From: Nymphaea colorata
Taxonomy: Eukaryota > Streptophyta > Magnoliopsida > Nymphaeales > Nymphaeaceae
Reading direction: 5' to 3'
NCBI RefSeq assembly: GCF_008831285.2
Contig: NW_022204866.1
Span: 1-34,832 of the forward strand
Length of the DNA: 34,832 nucleotides
Part shown: piece after piece, positions 20,110-31,448 of the stretch
How positions within the stretch are numbered: the stretch's first letter is position 1
Layout of the letters: the number at the start of each line of letters is the position of its first letter
Made by a program: the position numbers and the translations under genes
The notes under the pieces: generated by a model
Seen by the model: the letters and a program-made list of their open reading frames with translations, nothing else
What the model was told of the DNA's origin: nothing
Database searches by the model: none

Positions 20110-21454
20110 TACTCTACTCCATTTGATACTGTAAATATAAATAGTATCAAATGTTTTAATCAACATCTACACACAATTCATAAATACTCGAACCATACTC
20201 ATTGGATATATATGAGAATTTCACTATAAAGTATACAACAGTAGATAAACCACATACATATTCCCATCAGTGATAAAATATTTACGTAAGTGTTCAGAAG
20301 AGCTTCAACGTTAAATACAAAGCCAAGTGCATGTGTAGAGTATCCATAGAAGCAAGTACATATGTAGCTTCATGTACGCATCCACCATAACAAAAAGAAG
20401 CTCAACAAAATCAAATATGCCCTTGCACCACCTTCGAACAAGACGTCATACTTTTGTCGGGGCTTCATCTTCGAACAAGACATCATAACAGCTGATGAAC
20501 TGAAAAAGAAAATACATACGTGTCTAATGGCAAGCATAAGGGCCTAGCAAGTGCTGAACTAAAAATCAGTAACTAATGACATTGACGACAGAAAATTCCA
20601 AAGATATTAGCACAAAAATAAGATTTAGCTGTCAAATTATGCAATTACTAAATGAATAATATTCAAAATAATGGAAGAAAGCAATTGACTTGCTGTTTTC
20701 AATGTCTACATCAAAAATTGTAATGCAGTTTCATCTCCAACTTGCAATAAAGGTCCACTACATCATTAAAATATGTAAACTAACAACTACTCTGAGTATG
20801 CATCAGCAGTAATGAAGGATGTCAAAGAGAGGAGATCCATCTCAGCCATCTGGTTAAAAAGAAACATACATAATCGAGGCATTCTAATTCCAAAATACAC
20901 AAATGTTTGGCATGGCATGCAGAAATGCAGTCTGAGATCTTCCTCGGGTTGTCTTCTTTAAAAGTAATCAATGGCGTTTGCCCATGGGCTACCATCTCTT
21001 TGAGACTTTTTGATTCTAGAAGATACCAGGTATGTGTTTTAGGCTTTTAGCAGTCCTTTCAGACAGCAAAAACATAAACTGCATTATGCAGATAAAGGTA
21101 CCACGCATAAGCCCATTTCATGATGTTTCTTGAAGCCTTATAGCTTTCCTGAATCTAACTGAACTCCCCTGTGGCAACATTCTATGAAGGGGATTTGCTG
21201 ATCAACTTGCAATAAAACAAAAAAAGTAGGAATCAACTTGTTGATCATGTTTTCAATAAATTAAGGAGAGTTCTCCCACGCAGATGCCTTTCATTGGCAC
21301 TTGCTGATCATGCCTTAACTAAGAATCCTCCCAAGACTGTTACATTTCATCTAGCCTGAATCCAATCGAGTCGAATCAGATCACTGAGTTCAAAAATCTA
21401 AACTATTTGATGCAAATGTTAAAGACACAAGAAAATGCAGAATGAAGTGAATGA
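20110..21454. other. Anonymous AT-rich interval with possible exon debris
   Basis: Mostly featureless. On the minus strand, around 21015-20930, tatcttctag is followed by a short open stretch (SLKEMVAHGQTPLITFKEDN) that looks like an exon with an acceptor. Nothing else supports a gene. A short duplication, cgaacaagac(g/a)tcata, occurs near 20434 and 20474. Confidence 0.3.
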
Positions 21455-21830
21455 GCACTTTCCTTTATTATGGCCCATACCAGCAACCAACTTAAAAGAG
21501 TTTGAAGTGTAGCAGAAAATCATTTTCATGCTGGTAATCTCAAAGACACCCATTACTAATCTGTGTGTGGAGAGAAAGAGAGACCAGGAGAGATCTGTAC
21601 TGAGGAAGCATGCACTACCCATTACTAATATGTATGCGGAGAGAGAGAGAGGTCTGTACTTGGGAAACATGCACCTTCCCTTTATGGTCTATAATAACAG
21701 CCAACTTATAAGAATTAGAAGCATAGCAGAAAAGCAAATTCAAGCTAATAATCTTGAAGACACTGGTTACTAATATGTGTGTGTGTGTGTGTGTATTAGA
21801 GAGAGAGAGTGAGGGAGAGAGAGGCATTCT
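21455..21830. repeat. Diverged direct repeat with TG and GA microsatellites
   Basis: A segment of about 115 bp at 21455 (gcactttcctttatta, then cagcaaccaacttaaaagag, gtgtagcagaaaa, ctaatctgtgtgtg) recurs at 21671 with matching landmarks, 216 bp later. A third partial module (cattactaatatgtatgcgg) lies at 21618. Each module ends in a TG/GA tract; the last holds (TG)n at about 21775-21795 and (GA)n at 21799-21823. Confidence 0.7.
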
Positions 21831-22272
21831 GTTTTTACTAAGAAATGATTATTGATGTCTGCAAGGTATCACTCATTCCAGCTGTTTAGATGAAAGGAAA
21901 AAGAAACATAGAAAGCTTTAGTCTATATTGTGAATAAGATTGGGTTTATCCAACCATTAGATATTTGAGTTGGGGAACAGCTAAAATTTATTAGTTTTAC
22001 TGAGGATTTGCTCAACGTTTTTTCTATTCTTTCTCTAAAGTGTGTCATCAAATCAAATTTAATTTTCTTGAGAATTTATTTTATGGACATTGGACAAAAA
22101 TGATGGAAGTTATTACTACCCTATGATGTATGCATGTGCATGTATTATTTACAATACATTGATATGCATGTGAACTATATTCTAAAAGATAGTGCATTGA
22201 AGCTTTTATGTTGCATGCCATGAAAGAGATGTCACTTATGGGATTGTCCAGTGATTGAGTCTTATCTTACAG

Positions 22273-22622
22273 GGCCGAGGTAGCTATGAAGATCGTTCTG
22301 ATATACTCCGTCTTATTGTAGACCATGTGGAGGCAAGCTGCTATGCTGACAACCTTGAATGGAGGTTAACATGATTCTGAACCTTAAAGTGAAAATTTAA
22401 CTAGCTTAGCAATAGCGACTTCTCATGAATAACTCTTAGCTCAATTTTGAATAGTTTTAGTCATTTTATCCAATCTAAGCTGCTTTTTCTCTCCAGTGTT
22501 GATGAACAAGTTGCCAAAGATATTCAACTCTTAGATTCTATTGCTGAAAAACAAACATAGATATTTTTAGAAAAGTGCAAGCTGTTTCCAGCAGACATTC
22601 AGATCCAATCGCTTTATCCTCT
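22273..22622 (+). pseudogene. Two exon-like segments of an unrecognised gene
   Basis: The first segment, 22273-22364, follows cttacag and ends ggag|gttaac. It encodes GRGSYEDRSDILRLIVDHVE and then ASCYADNLEW. The second, 22497-22622, follows tttttctctccag and ends cct|ct|gtaagt. It encodes VDEQVAKDIQLLDSIAEKQT, a TAG stop, and then IFLEKCKLFPADIQIQSLYP. The phases match: the first exon leaves two bases and the second supplies one (Ser). The stop is one C-to-T change from CAG. I do not recognise the protein. It is either a decayed host gene or a captured fragment; no further exons were identified. Confidence 0.5.
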
Positions 22623-23363
22623 GTAAGTGTTTACCTATAAACACTGGAATGAGTTCATAAGTATACTTGTGGTTTTCTTTTGTATTCACTGTCTGCTATA
22701 AATCTAAAACATTTTCCTATTCAGTAAATAAGAAAACAGTAAAATCTTTTGTTTGGAACAACACCAATATAAAAAAGAATGGCTTTCTCTTCAGAAATGA
22801 GAGATTCCATCCACAGGACAGAAGAAAGGCAGAGATTGATGAGTCTGTTCTAGCTCCAAGCTTTTTCAAAGAAAAAGACAGGAACATTCAATTGTCAAGC
22901 TAATTGATAAGCACGAGTTAAGAAGTTAATGCATTCGCAAAGAAACCAGTCAACTACTAAATGTACAAACTCAACAAAATCGATCTCTGTGACAAGAAAC
23001 CCTCACAAAAGAAAAAGGGGATAGAGAAACGGACTGGACTTTCTATATGGAAGCCTCCGGGAAAAAAAATTCTTTCACAGTAGGAGCCAAAAAAGAAAGA
23101 GGGATTTCCAAAAAATCAGCGAGAAACGAAAAAAAAAATTAAATACTATTCACCATTCATATTCAAACACTAACCTTTCCACGAAAACCTTGCAGATCTG
23201 TTCACAGAGTAACAATCGAGCCCAAATTTGTTGCTGCAGAGACGAAGAGACAGATTACTGCGCTACAGTAACAGGGCAAGCCAAAATCAGTGTTTCCTAA
23301 CATGGAAGCCACTGCACAAACGACAGATGAAGAGACAGAGGGCTTCTTCTCCAGCAAGGATGA
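22623..23363. other. Anonymous interval
   Basis: AT-rich up to about 23200, then rising GC toward the minisatellite. A 78-codon frame at 22667-22903 has no motif and mostly lies beyond the exon-like donor at 22623. I see no gene. Confidence 0.4.
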
Positions 23364-23567
23364 GAGAGTGAGAGGGCGAGAGAGACGACGAGGGAGCAGG
23401 AGAGTGAGAGGGCGAGAGAGATGACGAGGGAGCAGGAGAGTGAGAGGGCGAGAGAGATGACGAGGGAGCAGGAGAGTGAGAGGGCGAGAGAGATGACGAG
23501 GGAGCAGGAGAGTGAGAGGGCGAGAGAGATGACGAGGGAGCAGGAGAGTGAGAGGGCGAGAGAGACA
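23364..23567. repeat. Minisatellite, 36-bp unit, 5.6 copies
   Basis: The unit gagagtgagagggcgagaga + gatgacgagggagcag repeats from 23364 with units starting at 23400, 23436, 23472, 23508 and 23544 (partial). Copies are nearly identical; the first has gacgacg in place of gatgacg. As 36 is a multiple of three and the unit lacks stops in several frames, it creates repetitive open frames on both strands (for example EMTREQESERAR on plus, LSPSHSPAPSSS on minus) that are probably not genes. Confidence 0.93.
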
Positions 23568-23700
23568 ACGACCAGCAGGCTGGACAGAGGCGACGGAGGC
23601 AGCTGCGGGCCTGTGGCAGGAGGGAGAGGGAAGCAATGCGTGGGTGGGAGGTGATGCATTTTCCGAAAAAAAAATTCGGGAAACATGTTCAACGGTCATA

Positions 23701-23733
23701 ATTTTCATTCCACCTTTGATGGAATGAGAAAAT
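23701..23733. repeat. Short hairpin
   Basis: ttttcattcca and tggaatgagaaaa pair with one bulged base around a 7-base loop. The following sequence (aaaattttt, aaaatttt) is also self-complementary. About 60 bp downstream, catcaaacgccccc at 23778 resembles the outer end of a Tourist/Harbinger-type MITE, but no partner end was found. Confidence 0.55.
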
Positions 23734-23739
23734 TTTTGA

Positions 23740-25562
23740 ATATTTAAAATTTTCTCCATGGCTGCAGGATATTGCCAGGCCATCAAACGCCCCCTATAGT
23801 TTTTTCCGGAACCTCAATCTCTGTTCTGTGATTTTTCTTGCCGTTTTCCTTTGTCATATTTAGGAATGCCTAATTTTGAAGCATATTAAGAAATATTGCA
23901 AGCTTTTCGAGTTTTAAGAACCAAAAGCTGAACTGATGATTCCCTACGCAATCCATCTCCTGCAGTTCATAGAGGTAGGTTTCCAATATAAGGATAGGTA
24001 TATTCTCTACGACTGCCTTTCCAGCCAATTTATACGGCAACCATCTACATTATCCATTTATACATGAGTGGGATTTTTTATACACCCTTTTTTGCATTGG
24101 GGGCATTTGTTTGATCTGAAATATGAATTAGTCTACATTTTGCACACTAAATAAGCATGTAAAAACATTTGATGGGGTAACCTGTTTCATCGAATAGAAG
24201 ACTTTTTTTTTTGTTTTCTATTGGTCATTGTCTAAATAAACAGTGGAAAGAAACCAAAAAGCTTCTTGTCTTTGTCTTTTTCTTTTCTTTTCTAGCTTCC
24301 TTGATTCTTTATGTGCACATACATTTTATTTCACCAATTTAATTTATATAAGTGAAATGAGTTGCATTTTTTTCGTTTTTCATTTTTTGTTTTATAAATA
24401 TGTTTTTAAATTTTTAAACGGCATTTCATTTTCTCACTTTTTTTTGCATTTTTTCGAAAATAATGCAGTTTTTGTATACACACACAAAAGGACGCAGTGG
24501 CATCATCAATATCCTAGGTGAGAAAACACGCATTGCATCAGTAGGAGTTGGTGTCTAGTCATAGTACTAAGTTAAATCTTGATTTACGTTTTCCAATCAC
24601 TAAGCTGTTCTTATCATGCTGAACATGTTGAATCAGCCTTTGTGCACATATAACCAAACAGCTTATATGTGAGACTTTGTTCACAAATATTTGTCAGCTT
24701 TAATACCACAGTCCTTTTTGGGCATTGGTTCGGTGTCAAGGATACTTGATGCTCTCATGAAATGTTTGCAATTATGGTGGAGTGTGCAGCATCATGAAAG
24801 TTATCTGATCATGTCTGAATTGAAACACATTGCAAAGGTAATTGTAAGATTCCTGGCAGGCTGAATCATTTTGACCTTTTGTCTATCACATAGTGGACCT
24901 CTGTATGCGTCTGGCTAGTGACTCTAGCTAACATGGGATTATATTTCTTAGCACCTAGACTGAACAACCATTTTCTTTTGTCAAAAGAAATATGAAGATA
25001 TTACTTGCACAACTATTTTGAGGTATAGTGCTTTTCATTATAAGCATAAAATTATTGGCAATAGAACAGCTTGAGAGCTAGCCTTCAGAATGTGAGCGTG
25101 TGTTGGTTTGTCTTTCTTCCTTTTTTTTTTTGGTTGGGGTGGGGGTTGGGTTGTGTTGGGGGAGAGAGAGAGAGAGAATAATCCTATTTAAATGTTTACA
25201 AGTTGATAATGGTTTTGTTGTAACATGAGCCTGTTCGATGGTTTCTTCCTAATATGTTGATCTTGGTTCTGTTGTATCATGAAAATGCTTGATGCTTTTT
25301 TCCTATACGATGATATTGGTTCTACAACATACTTGGCGAGCACTACAGGTAGACTTTTAGTTCATTCAAGTTGCCTTGTCATACTGGGTGAACTATGGTG
25401 GTAAAGAGTTTGAAGTAGTTGAGAATTGTGGTGCTAATCATCTAGGTTGCATCAAGAAGAAAGAAGAACTTCAAAATTACTCAACAGGAAAATAGAAGCG
25501 AAAGTTGCAAAAGAAAGCATGTCTCTCTACTTTGAAATGCTTTTCCATGTTACCCTGAAATC
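23740..25562. other. Anonymous AT-rich interval
   Basis: Contains poly-T runs, a (GA)n tract at 25161-25178 after a G-rich stretch, and no convincing coding sequence. The plus-strand frame at 24243-24521 is Phe-rich low complexity. Confidence 0.5.
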
Positions 25563-25651
25563 AATGTTGTAAGAAGCGTATGCTTCAAACAAAAAAAATG
25601 CGACTCAAAGCATTTTTAGAAAAAATGCAAAATGCCTTGAGACAGGGCCTT

Positions 25652-25739
25652 GAGGTGCATGCATCCCTGAAGCATGCACCTCATTTAATATAGGTGTATG
25701 CCTCCATCCATGGTATGTTCCATGCTTGAGGCATACGCC
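25652..25739. repeat. Two adjacent hairpins in the hAT-like left end
   Basis: Stem one: gaggtgcatgc (25652-25662) and gcatgcacctc (25672-25682), a perfect 11-bp inverted repeat with a 9-base loop. Stem two: ggtgtatgcctc (25693-25704) and gaggcatacgcc (25728-25739), 12 bp with one mismatch. Confidence 0.85.
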
Positions 25740-25861
25740 TCAGGGAAAGTGTTGAAAAAAGTAATGCTATATGTTTGTAAATTTTTAAATCAAGATAAGG
25801 ACATTGTTTTTTTTTTCTTTACTTACTATTTTATTTTATGTACTATTGTTTTTATGTGAAG

Positions 25862-26034
25862 GTAAAACAATAATAGAAGATTTACAACATGAGAGTTTTG
25901 ATGATGAAGCAACTGAAGAGGAAGATGAACTTATTCAATATATGGATGGTTCAAATGATGATGAATTGTCATCGATTACAGAATATGAAAATGATGAAGA
26001 TACTATTGGCCAATGGCCTACAAAAATCATTTGA
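25862..26034 (+). pseudogene. Acidic C-terminal exon, probably from a transposase
   Basis: Following a T-rich tract and an AG (25860-25861), an open segment of 57 codons ends in TGA at 26032-26034. It is strongly acidic: ESFDDEATEEEDELIQYMDG followed by SNDDELSSITEYENDEDTIG. Acidic tails after the dimerisation domain are common in plant hAT transposases, and its position inside the 25563-26522 element supports that. No catalytic motif is present, so the assignment is contextual. Confidence 0.4.
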
Positions 26035-26522
26035 ACTTTGTTAAATATCACTTGATAATTACACAAATTAGTTACTTTTTTAATTTTTGTACATATACAC
26101 ATTTCAAAATGCTTATATTATTGTCCACCAACACTTGTTATTTACTTATTCTCTTAATTGATATTATCATCAGAATTTTGATTTTTTTATTTTTGGTTAT
26201 TTGTTTTTCAATGATAGTTCTATGACCTGTTTAGGACAGGTCATGCTTCTACGCCAATTGTGCAAACACTCTTTGCACTATGTATGTTATGACATTGTAT
26301 TTGTTTGGATTTGCAAATTATTGTAGTTTGCATATATTGTGTATTAGTTTTATTGATATGCTTAGTATTGTAGTCATTTTCTTTCAGTTTTGATGTTATT
26401 TTTATAAATATTATATAATTCACAAACTTGTTTGTGCAGCTATGCTTCAACTAATGCCTCACCTCCCCTCGCCTCATGAGAGGCTGAACGTGTCGCCTCA
26501 CCTTATTGCCTTTTACAACATT

Positions 26523-28790
26523 CCTCCAAATACCATCAAGTTGTTCCTCTTGAGAGTATGGTGCCACCTTTTCTTAGTAACTTAATCCGGTGACACCCAA
26601 CTAGAAGTTTCTCTTGTTCTCCACCTTCTTCCTCTGCAATACAATATGCATGATGTAGGTAGGTATGGTCAAGAAGGGTTTGCATGCAATTGGTGTCTAT
26701 CAATGTTAAAATGACTTGTACATGACATAAAAAATCCTTAGATGAACTATAATGGGTCCCACCAGGCATGCCATCTATTTGCTCCCCTCCCCTGAATGGG
26801 GAGTAGTGTGAAGCAGAAAATTTGAGATTGGGATATTAGAAAAATTGCAAGAGAAAGGGATCTGCCTACTGGTACGAGGTCTAACCATGTCTCCCCACCT
26901 TTAACATGGATAATTGGACCTAAGACTAAACATTTCTCAAAAGTTGTACAAGTCATTTGACTGATGCATTATATATGTTTGTGCACAAGTGTTTGAAATT
27001 TGATTTTGAAGTTCATTTGAAATAAATTTGAAAAACCTACGTTTTGATCTTGTTTTAGATAAAATGAAATGGATTTTAAACAAGTTAATTGAAAATCTAA
27101 TTGGTTTTGACAAATTATTTCGAAATTCAACTTGTTTTAGAAATTTGTGAAAATTCTTTTGAATTTTGGCAAAATTGAAAATTGTTCAAAATTGATTCTA
27201 GTTGGGACCATTGATTTGATCTAAAAATTTGAGAGTTTAAGAAATTTGGTTGGAATTATATTGTAAATTGAGGATTTGATTTGTTAATAGTTGAAAATTG
27301 GAGTTTTAGTTCATGAACTTGAAGTTAATATGCAATCTTGGATCAAAATTTTGAACTTAGTTTAAAGTAAATTAAAAAATGAACTTGACTTAAATAGTTG
27401 ATTTAGCTTGAAAAAATAGATCAATTGATCAAATTTGAAAATTGGTTGATCAAAAGATAGGAATTTTGAATTGAAATTGTACCAAGTTCTCTTTTAGAGA
27501 AGATTGTAAATTTTTCAAGTAAAGCTTGTTTTTGGAAAAATAGGGATTCCAATGTTTTATAGATAATTTTTATGTTCCAAATATATTGTTGGCAAGATTG
27601 ATAGGATTATTGTATTTTCTTTTCAAAACTAAGTGAGATTCCAAATTCTTTGTTGCAACATAGCTCGGTCATGTTTTGTAACTTGAATTGGTTCACTTAC
27701 TTTCTAGAGATGGTGCATGTGTGTGTGAATTAGATAAGTGAATGCATGCATGAATTAAGAAAATAAACTATATGTGTGCATACATTCTTCACTCTCACTA
27801 ACTCTCCATGCATCTACACGTGTTAATTTTATATTCCATCATACATGCATTCATGAAATAAAGAGCAAATTTATATTAAATTGGATATGTAGTAGAATGT
27901 CTAGGCTATGCTTGGTATTGGATCACGTACAACTACTACAATGCGGTCCACAAGCTGACATAGATAAAATCCTTAAACTTGGAAAGTGAAATATGAAAAT
28001 TGAATGAAAAATCCCAGTTTTAGAATGGGAAAAGAGTGGAAAACCTCCGCTTCTCGTGATAAAATGATTATAAGACAGACCATGTACTGATTTAATGGTT
28101 GCAAATTAAGAAATGTCTACTTTGGAGATCTGTCTTCAAAGTAAAATGTAATTGATAGATTAAATCTTGAAATTGATGAAACATATATACATATTTTGAA
28201 TACATACATCTATTTTTCCATTAAAGTACAAGTTGGAATGCAAATCAGAACTTAGAAGCAATGTTACTCCAAATTTGGTTTTAAATCTCAAGGCTATGCA
28301 AATTGTATAGTATGTTGAGACAATTTGACAAAATTTCTTTTGCCGGTTTTGTGAATTTTAGTTACAGCTTTTGGCTGAAATTTTGTGATGTATTAATTTG
28401 AAAACCAAACCAATTGCAAAATTGAAAAATGTGAAGTCGAAATCATGAATATCAGCCATATTAGAAGCTAGTCTCTACAGTGCTGATTAGGCAAGACTAG
28501 GGATTCGGTCTAATCTCATAGACATTGACAAATTAGTAGCTTCCTTTGATCTGAAACAAGTATTTTAGGATCTCAAACTTGGTGTTCCAAGAATCTTTGA
28601 AAAATCAAAATCTAGGTTTTAAAAATACATATATATACACTCAATCAGCCTAATTTCAAATTTTTAATTGGCTAAATCTTGTAGTTTTGAGCCATCAAGA
28701 TTCAATGTTGGAAGCAATCTCCTTTAGATTAGCTTAAGGATGTGACCCTTAACCTAATCTTGAAAAGAATAATAGCCATTTTCATATGAG
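26523..28790. other. Anonymous interval, AT-rich with GAAAATTG-type words
   Basis: 26530-26956 contains two short minus-strand frames without motifs. 27000-27560 is dense in tttgaaaattg / aaattttgaa words with no regular period. I see no gene. Confidence 0.45.
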
Positions 28791-28791
28791 A

Positions 28792-28793
<2 letters not shown>

Positions 28794-28835
<42 letters not shown>
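28794..28835. repeat. (TA)n microsatellite, about 21 units
   Basis: Uninterrupted alternating TA from 28794 to 28835, ending in tacacg. Confidence 0.97.
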
Positions 28836-28839
<4 letters not shown>

Positions 28840-29099
28840 GTAAATGTCACTTTTTGAATTAAAAGATTGAGTAAAGGGCCACATAACACATGAACAGTGA
28901 TAGTTTAGGCTGGGATTTTTTACATCAAAGGGGTTGAAGGCATGGCCTCCAACCTCCTAGACCACTTCTCTCAAAAGAAACTACATTAAAATTATGAGAA
29001 ATATAGATTGAAATGGAAGAAGATCAGTGGATCATCTCAACCAATTATTCATTATGTAAGAGTGGATCTTATCTATAATAATGAATCTGTCCCTAATAA

Positions 29100-30120
29100 G
29101 CTTTGAGAAGGGAAAATGCATGCAAAGAGCTTGCCGGTGGTGATGTTTTTGTGGGCGGTGATGGGGTAGCTAGCATCCCACGATTCACCAGAAAGCTCGT
29201 TGGAGTGATGTATGGGTTGCTGGAAGAGTGGCTCCTCTCATTGGGAGAGCTCCACCTCTGGGTGGTCGAGATGCTACCATGGACTGATAGCTATGGCAGT
29301 GGAATTCAGGCAATGGTCACCGGTTTCAAGTGGGGCACTGCCCCCACACAAATAGTTCAGAACAAGAAACGAGACAACATTAATGCCAGAATAAATGAAC
29401 TTATTAAATAAGAGAGAGAAAGCAGAGGGTGCCATTGTTGACAGGATGACGTGATGCTGATGTGGTGCCAAGGTGGAAGGTGTGGGGGCTAACTGGGCGC
29501 TAGGCTAGAGCCGGAACAAAGAAAGGCCAGCTTAAGGAGCTAGCACCGCATGGACTGGCTGGGGCAGTGCCTTGAGCAAGTGACTGGGAGAAGAGCACGG
29601 CCCTTGGTTTGGTTGGGCCAATAATGGCAACATAGGTAGACGATGGCAGAGAGTGTGTGTGTCCTAAGAAGCTAGCAGTTTGGGTCAAACCTCTGGTGGC
29701 ATGTTGCTATAGTGGCTGGTCCACGGTGGCCAGCTCAGTCTGAGTCATCCTAGAAGCTGGGCTGATTGCCTTAGGGCAGCAAATCAGCCCTGTAAGTGAT
29801 TAAATGTGGGAAAAAAAAAGGATGAATTTGGACCAGCTGGCATACCCATGCCATGTGGCAATCTCCGGGGTCTGCTAGTGGCATCCTTGGGCACTGGCTG
29901 GTCCTACATGGCATTGGGCAGGACGGGTCCTAGCTATTTATTGGCCAGGTTGCCTTTATGCACCCCAACTTCCCTCCCTAGTTGGCAAAGGTCGCCAAGG
30001 TGGAGGGCATTAATAGTTCCACGCAGAGTTTGGGGTGATGTCTAGTCCTCTATGGAGGAGCCAGGAGGTCGACCTCTTGTGCAGCCCCATCTAGGCCAAG
30101 CAGCCATGTAGGTGAAGGTA
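29100..30120. other. Higher-GC pocket without recognised gene
   Basis: This 1-kb stretch is richer in G than its AT-rich flanks. It has short frames on both strands (29103-29411 plus, 29500-29688 minus, 29806-30045 plus). None shows a domain, signal or zinc knuckle. The abrupt composition change suggests an inserted or decayed element. Confidence 0.35.
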
Positions 30121-31448
30121 AATTTTGAAATTCATGAGCACGCACATGCACAATCAGTGAACTCTAATACGATGCTGCCAAGATGGAGAGTTAAAACCAT
30201 GGGAGAAACAAACATTTGTTTTCGATCAATGCTTAAATTGAAAGGGGTTGTATGGGATTCTAAATGTAAGTGAACATGAACAGATCACTGTCAATTCTAA
30301 GTCCTAATGCACACAACACTATTAAATGGTTCTGAACCAAAGTACGGTACTTAGAGGTTTGCATGAATAATCTATAGCAACTATTTGGATTGACATCTCA
30401 CATAGTGTTCAAAATCAACTGTGATATTTTTTGCATATGTGTACATTTATGCATTTGGATCTTGGTTTGGGATATGGTTCTGAGATTCAAATCATGACAT
30501 CCATAGAGATTTTAGATGATAGGTATGGGCATGGATCTAAGATTCAGATCAAGATCTAAATCCATAGAAAGTTTCTACAAAATAGATCTTAAGAGATTTG
30601 GATTAGAATTCTAGACAATAGTTCGCAGATCTAAAAATGTTGATGTAAACATTGTAATTGATGCTTCAAATACCATAACATCAAGTATATCTAGCATATA
30701 GACTAAGTGCAAAACGACATTATTGCAGATGAAATTGTTGTTTTACCCTTGGGCATGGGTAAGAGATTTAAAATGAAATGACTTTTTACCCTTGGGTGAA
30801 GATTTGGACCATCTATTATGTGTTTGAAATGATTTCAAGTTGGAGCTTTGATGATTTAATAATGACAAACTTGATGATGTTAAGTATATATGACATATAA
30901 TCCTAGGTTCATGTAGAAAATATGGATTAGAAAAAAATTGATTGGTTTACTCCTTGTGTAGATTTTGAACTCAAATAAGCATAAATCATGGATTTGACTT
31001 TGCTTAAAGCTCTCGGAATCAAAGAAAGCCATAAACTAATGTATATGAGACATATGTCCTATGTTTGTGTAGAATAATATGGCTTAAAAGAAAATAACTG
31101 TTGTGTCCCTATGTGTAATTCTCAAGCTCCGGGTGAGTTTGGCAAATCTGATTAGACCAGCCTATATGCCTATTTCTAGATTGACTTTAGTTAAAAATTA
31201 CTAAACCCCCAACATTGTTCTAAAAATCAAATTTTCTAAAATTTACTAGCTGTGGTTGTCATATATATAAAGAGAAACATAGAAGGTTTTCAAAAATTAG
31301 GTTATGATTGTCATCTTCACTAGTTGAGTTGCGGGCCTTAGATCAACCAATTACTGGTAGGATATGTTGAAAGATCAGAAAGTTTTGCTCTGGGTTAACT
31401 GAATTAAGCTTGATAGATGTCTACAGAGTGTAGCAAGTATTATGAATG
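30121..31448. other. Anonymous AT-rich interval
   Basis: No open frames of note. The phrase tttacccttggg occurs twice (30752 and 30786), a minor local duplication. Confidence 0.45.

Larger units (their letters stand above)
25563..26522 (+). mobile_element. hAT-like transposon remnant
   Basis: The left end, aatgttgtaagaagcgtatg, and the reverse complement of the right end, aatgttgtaaaaggcaataa, share AATGTTGTAA-AGC/GGC. Both ends continue with GCCTC/GAGGC-rich words. I recall a common plant hAT family whose ends carry GTAAAAGGCGAGGCG and GCCT-type repeats. Possible 8-bp flanks (cctgaaat left, cctccaaa right) are too different to call a target duplication. Inside lies an acidic C-terminal exon. 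Most of a transposase is missing. Confidence 0.55.

Noticed and set aside
23202-23786. Three overlapping minus-strand open frames and one plus-strand frame of 77-194 codons
   Set aside because: They are products of the 36-bp stop-free minisatellite unit rather than genes; the flanks have no domain or splice logic.
24104-24120. gggggcatttgtttgatc as a MITE end pairing with catcaaacgccccc at 23778
   Set aside because: The orientation points outward from the shared interval and the match is short, so they cannot be the two ends of one element.
25549-26531. 8-bp target-site duplication around the hAT-like element (cctgaaat / cctccaaa)
   Set aside because: Too many mismatches to claim; the similarity may be chance.
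27000-27560. GAAAATTG-rich stretch as a satellite array
   Set aside because: The words recur without a constant period; simple AT-rich composition explains it.
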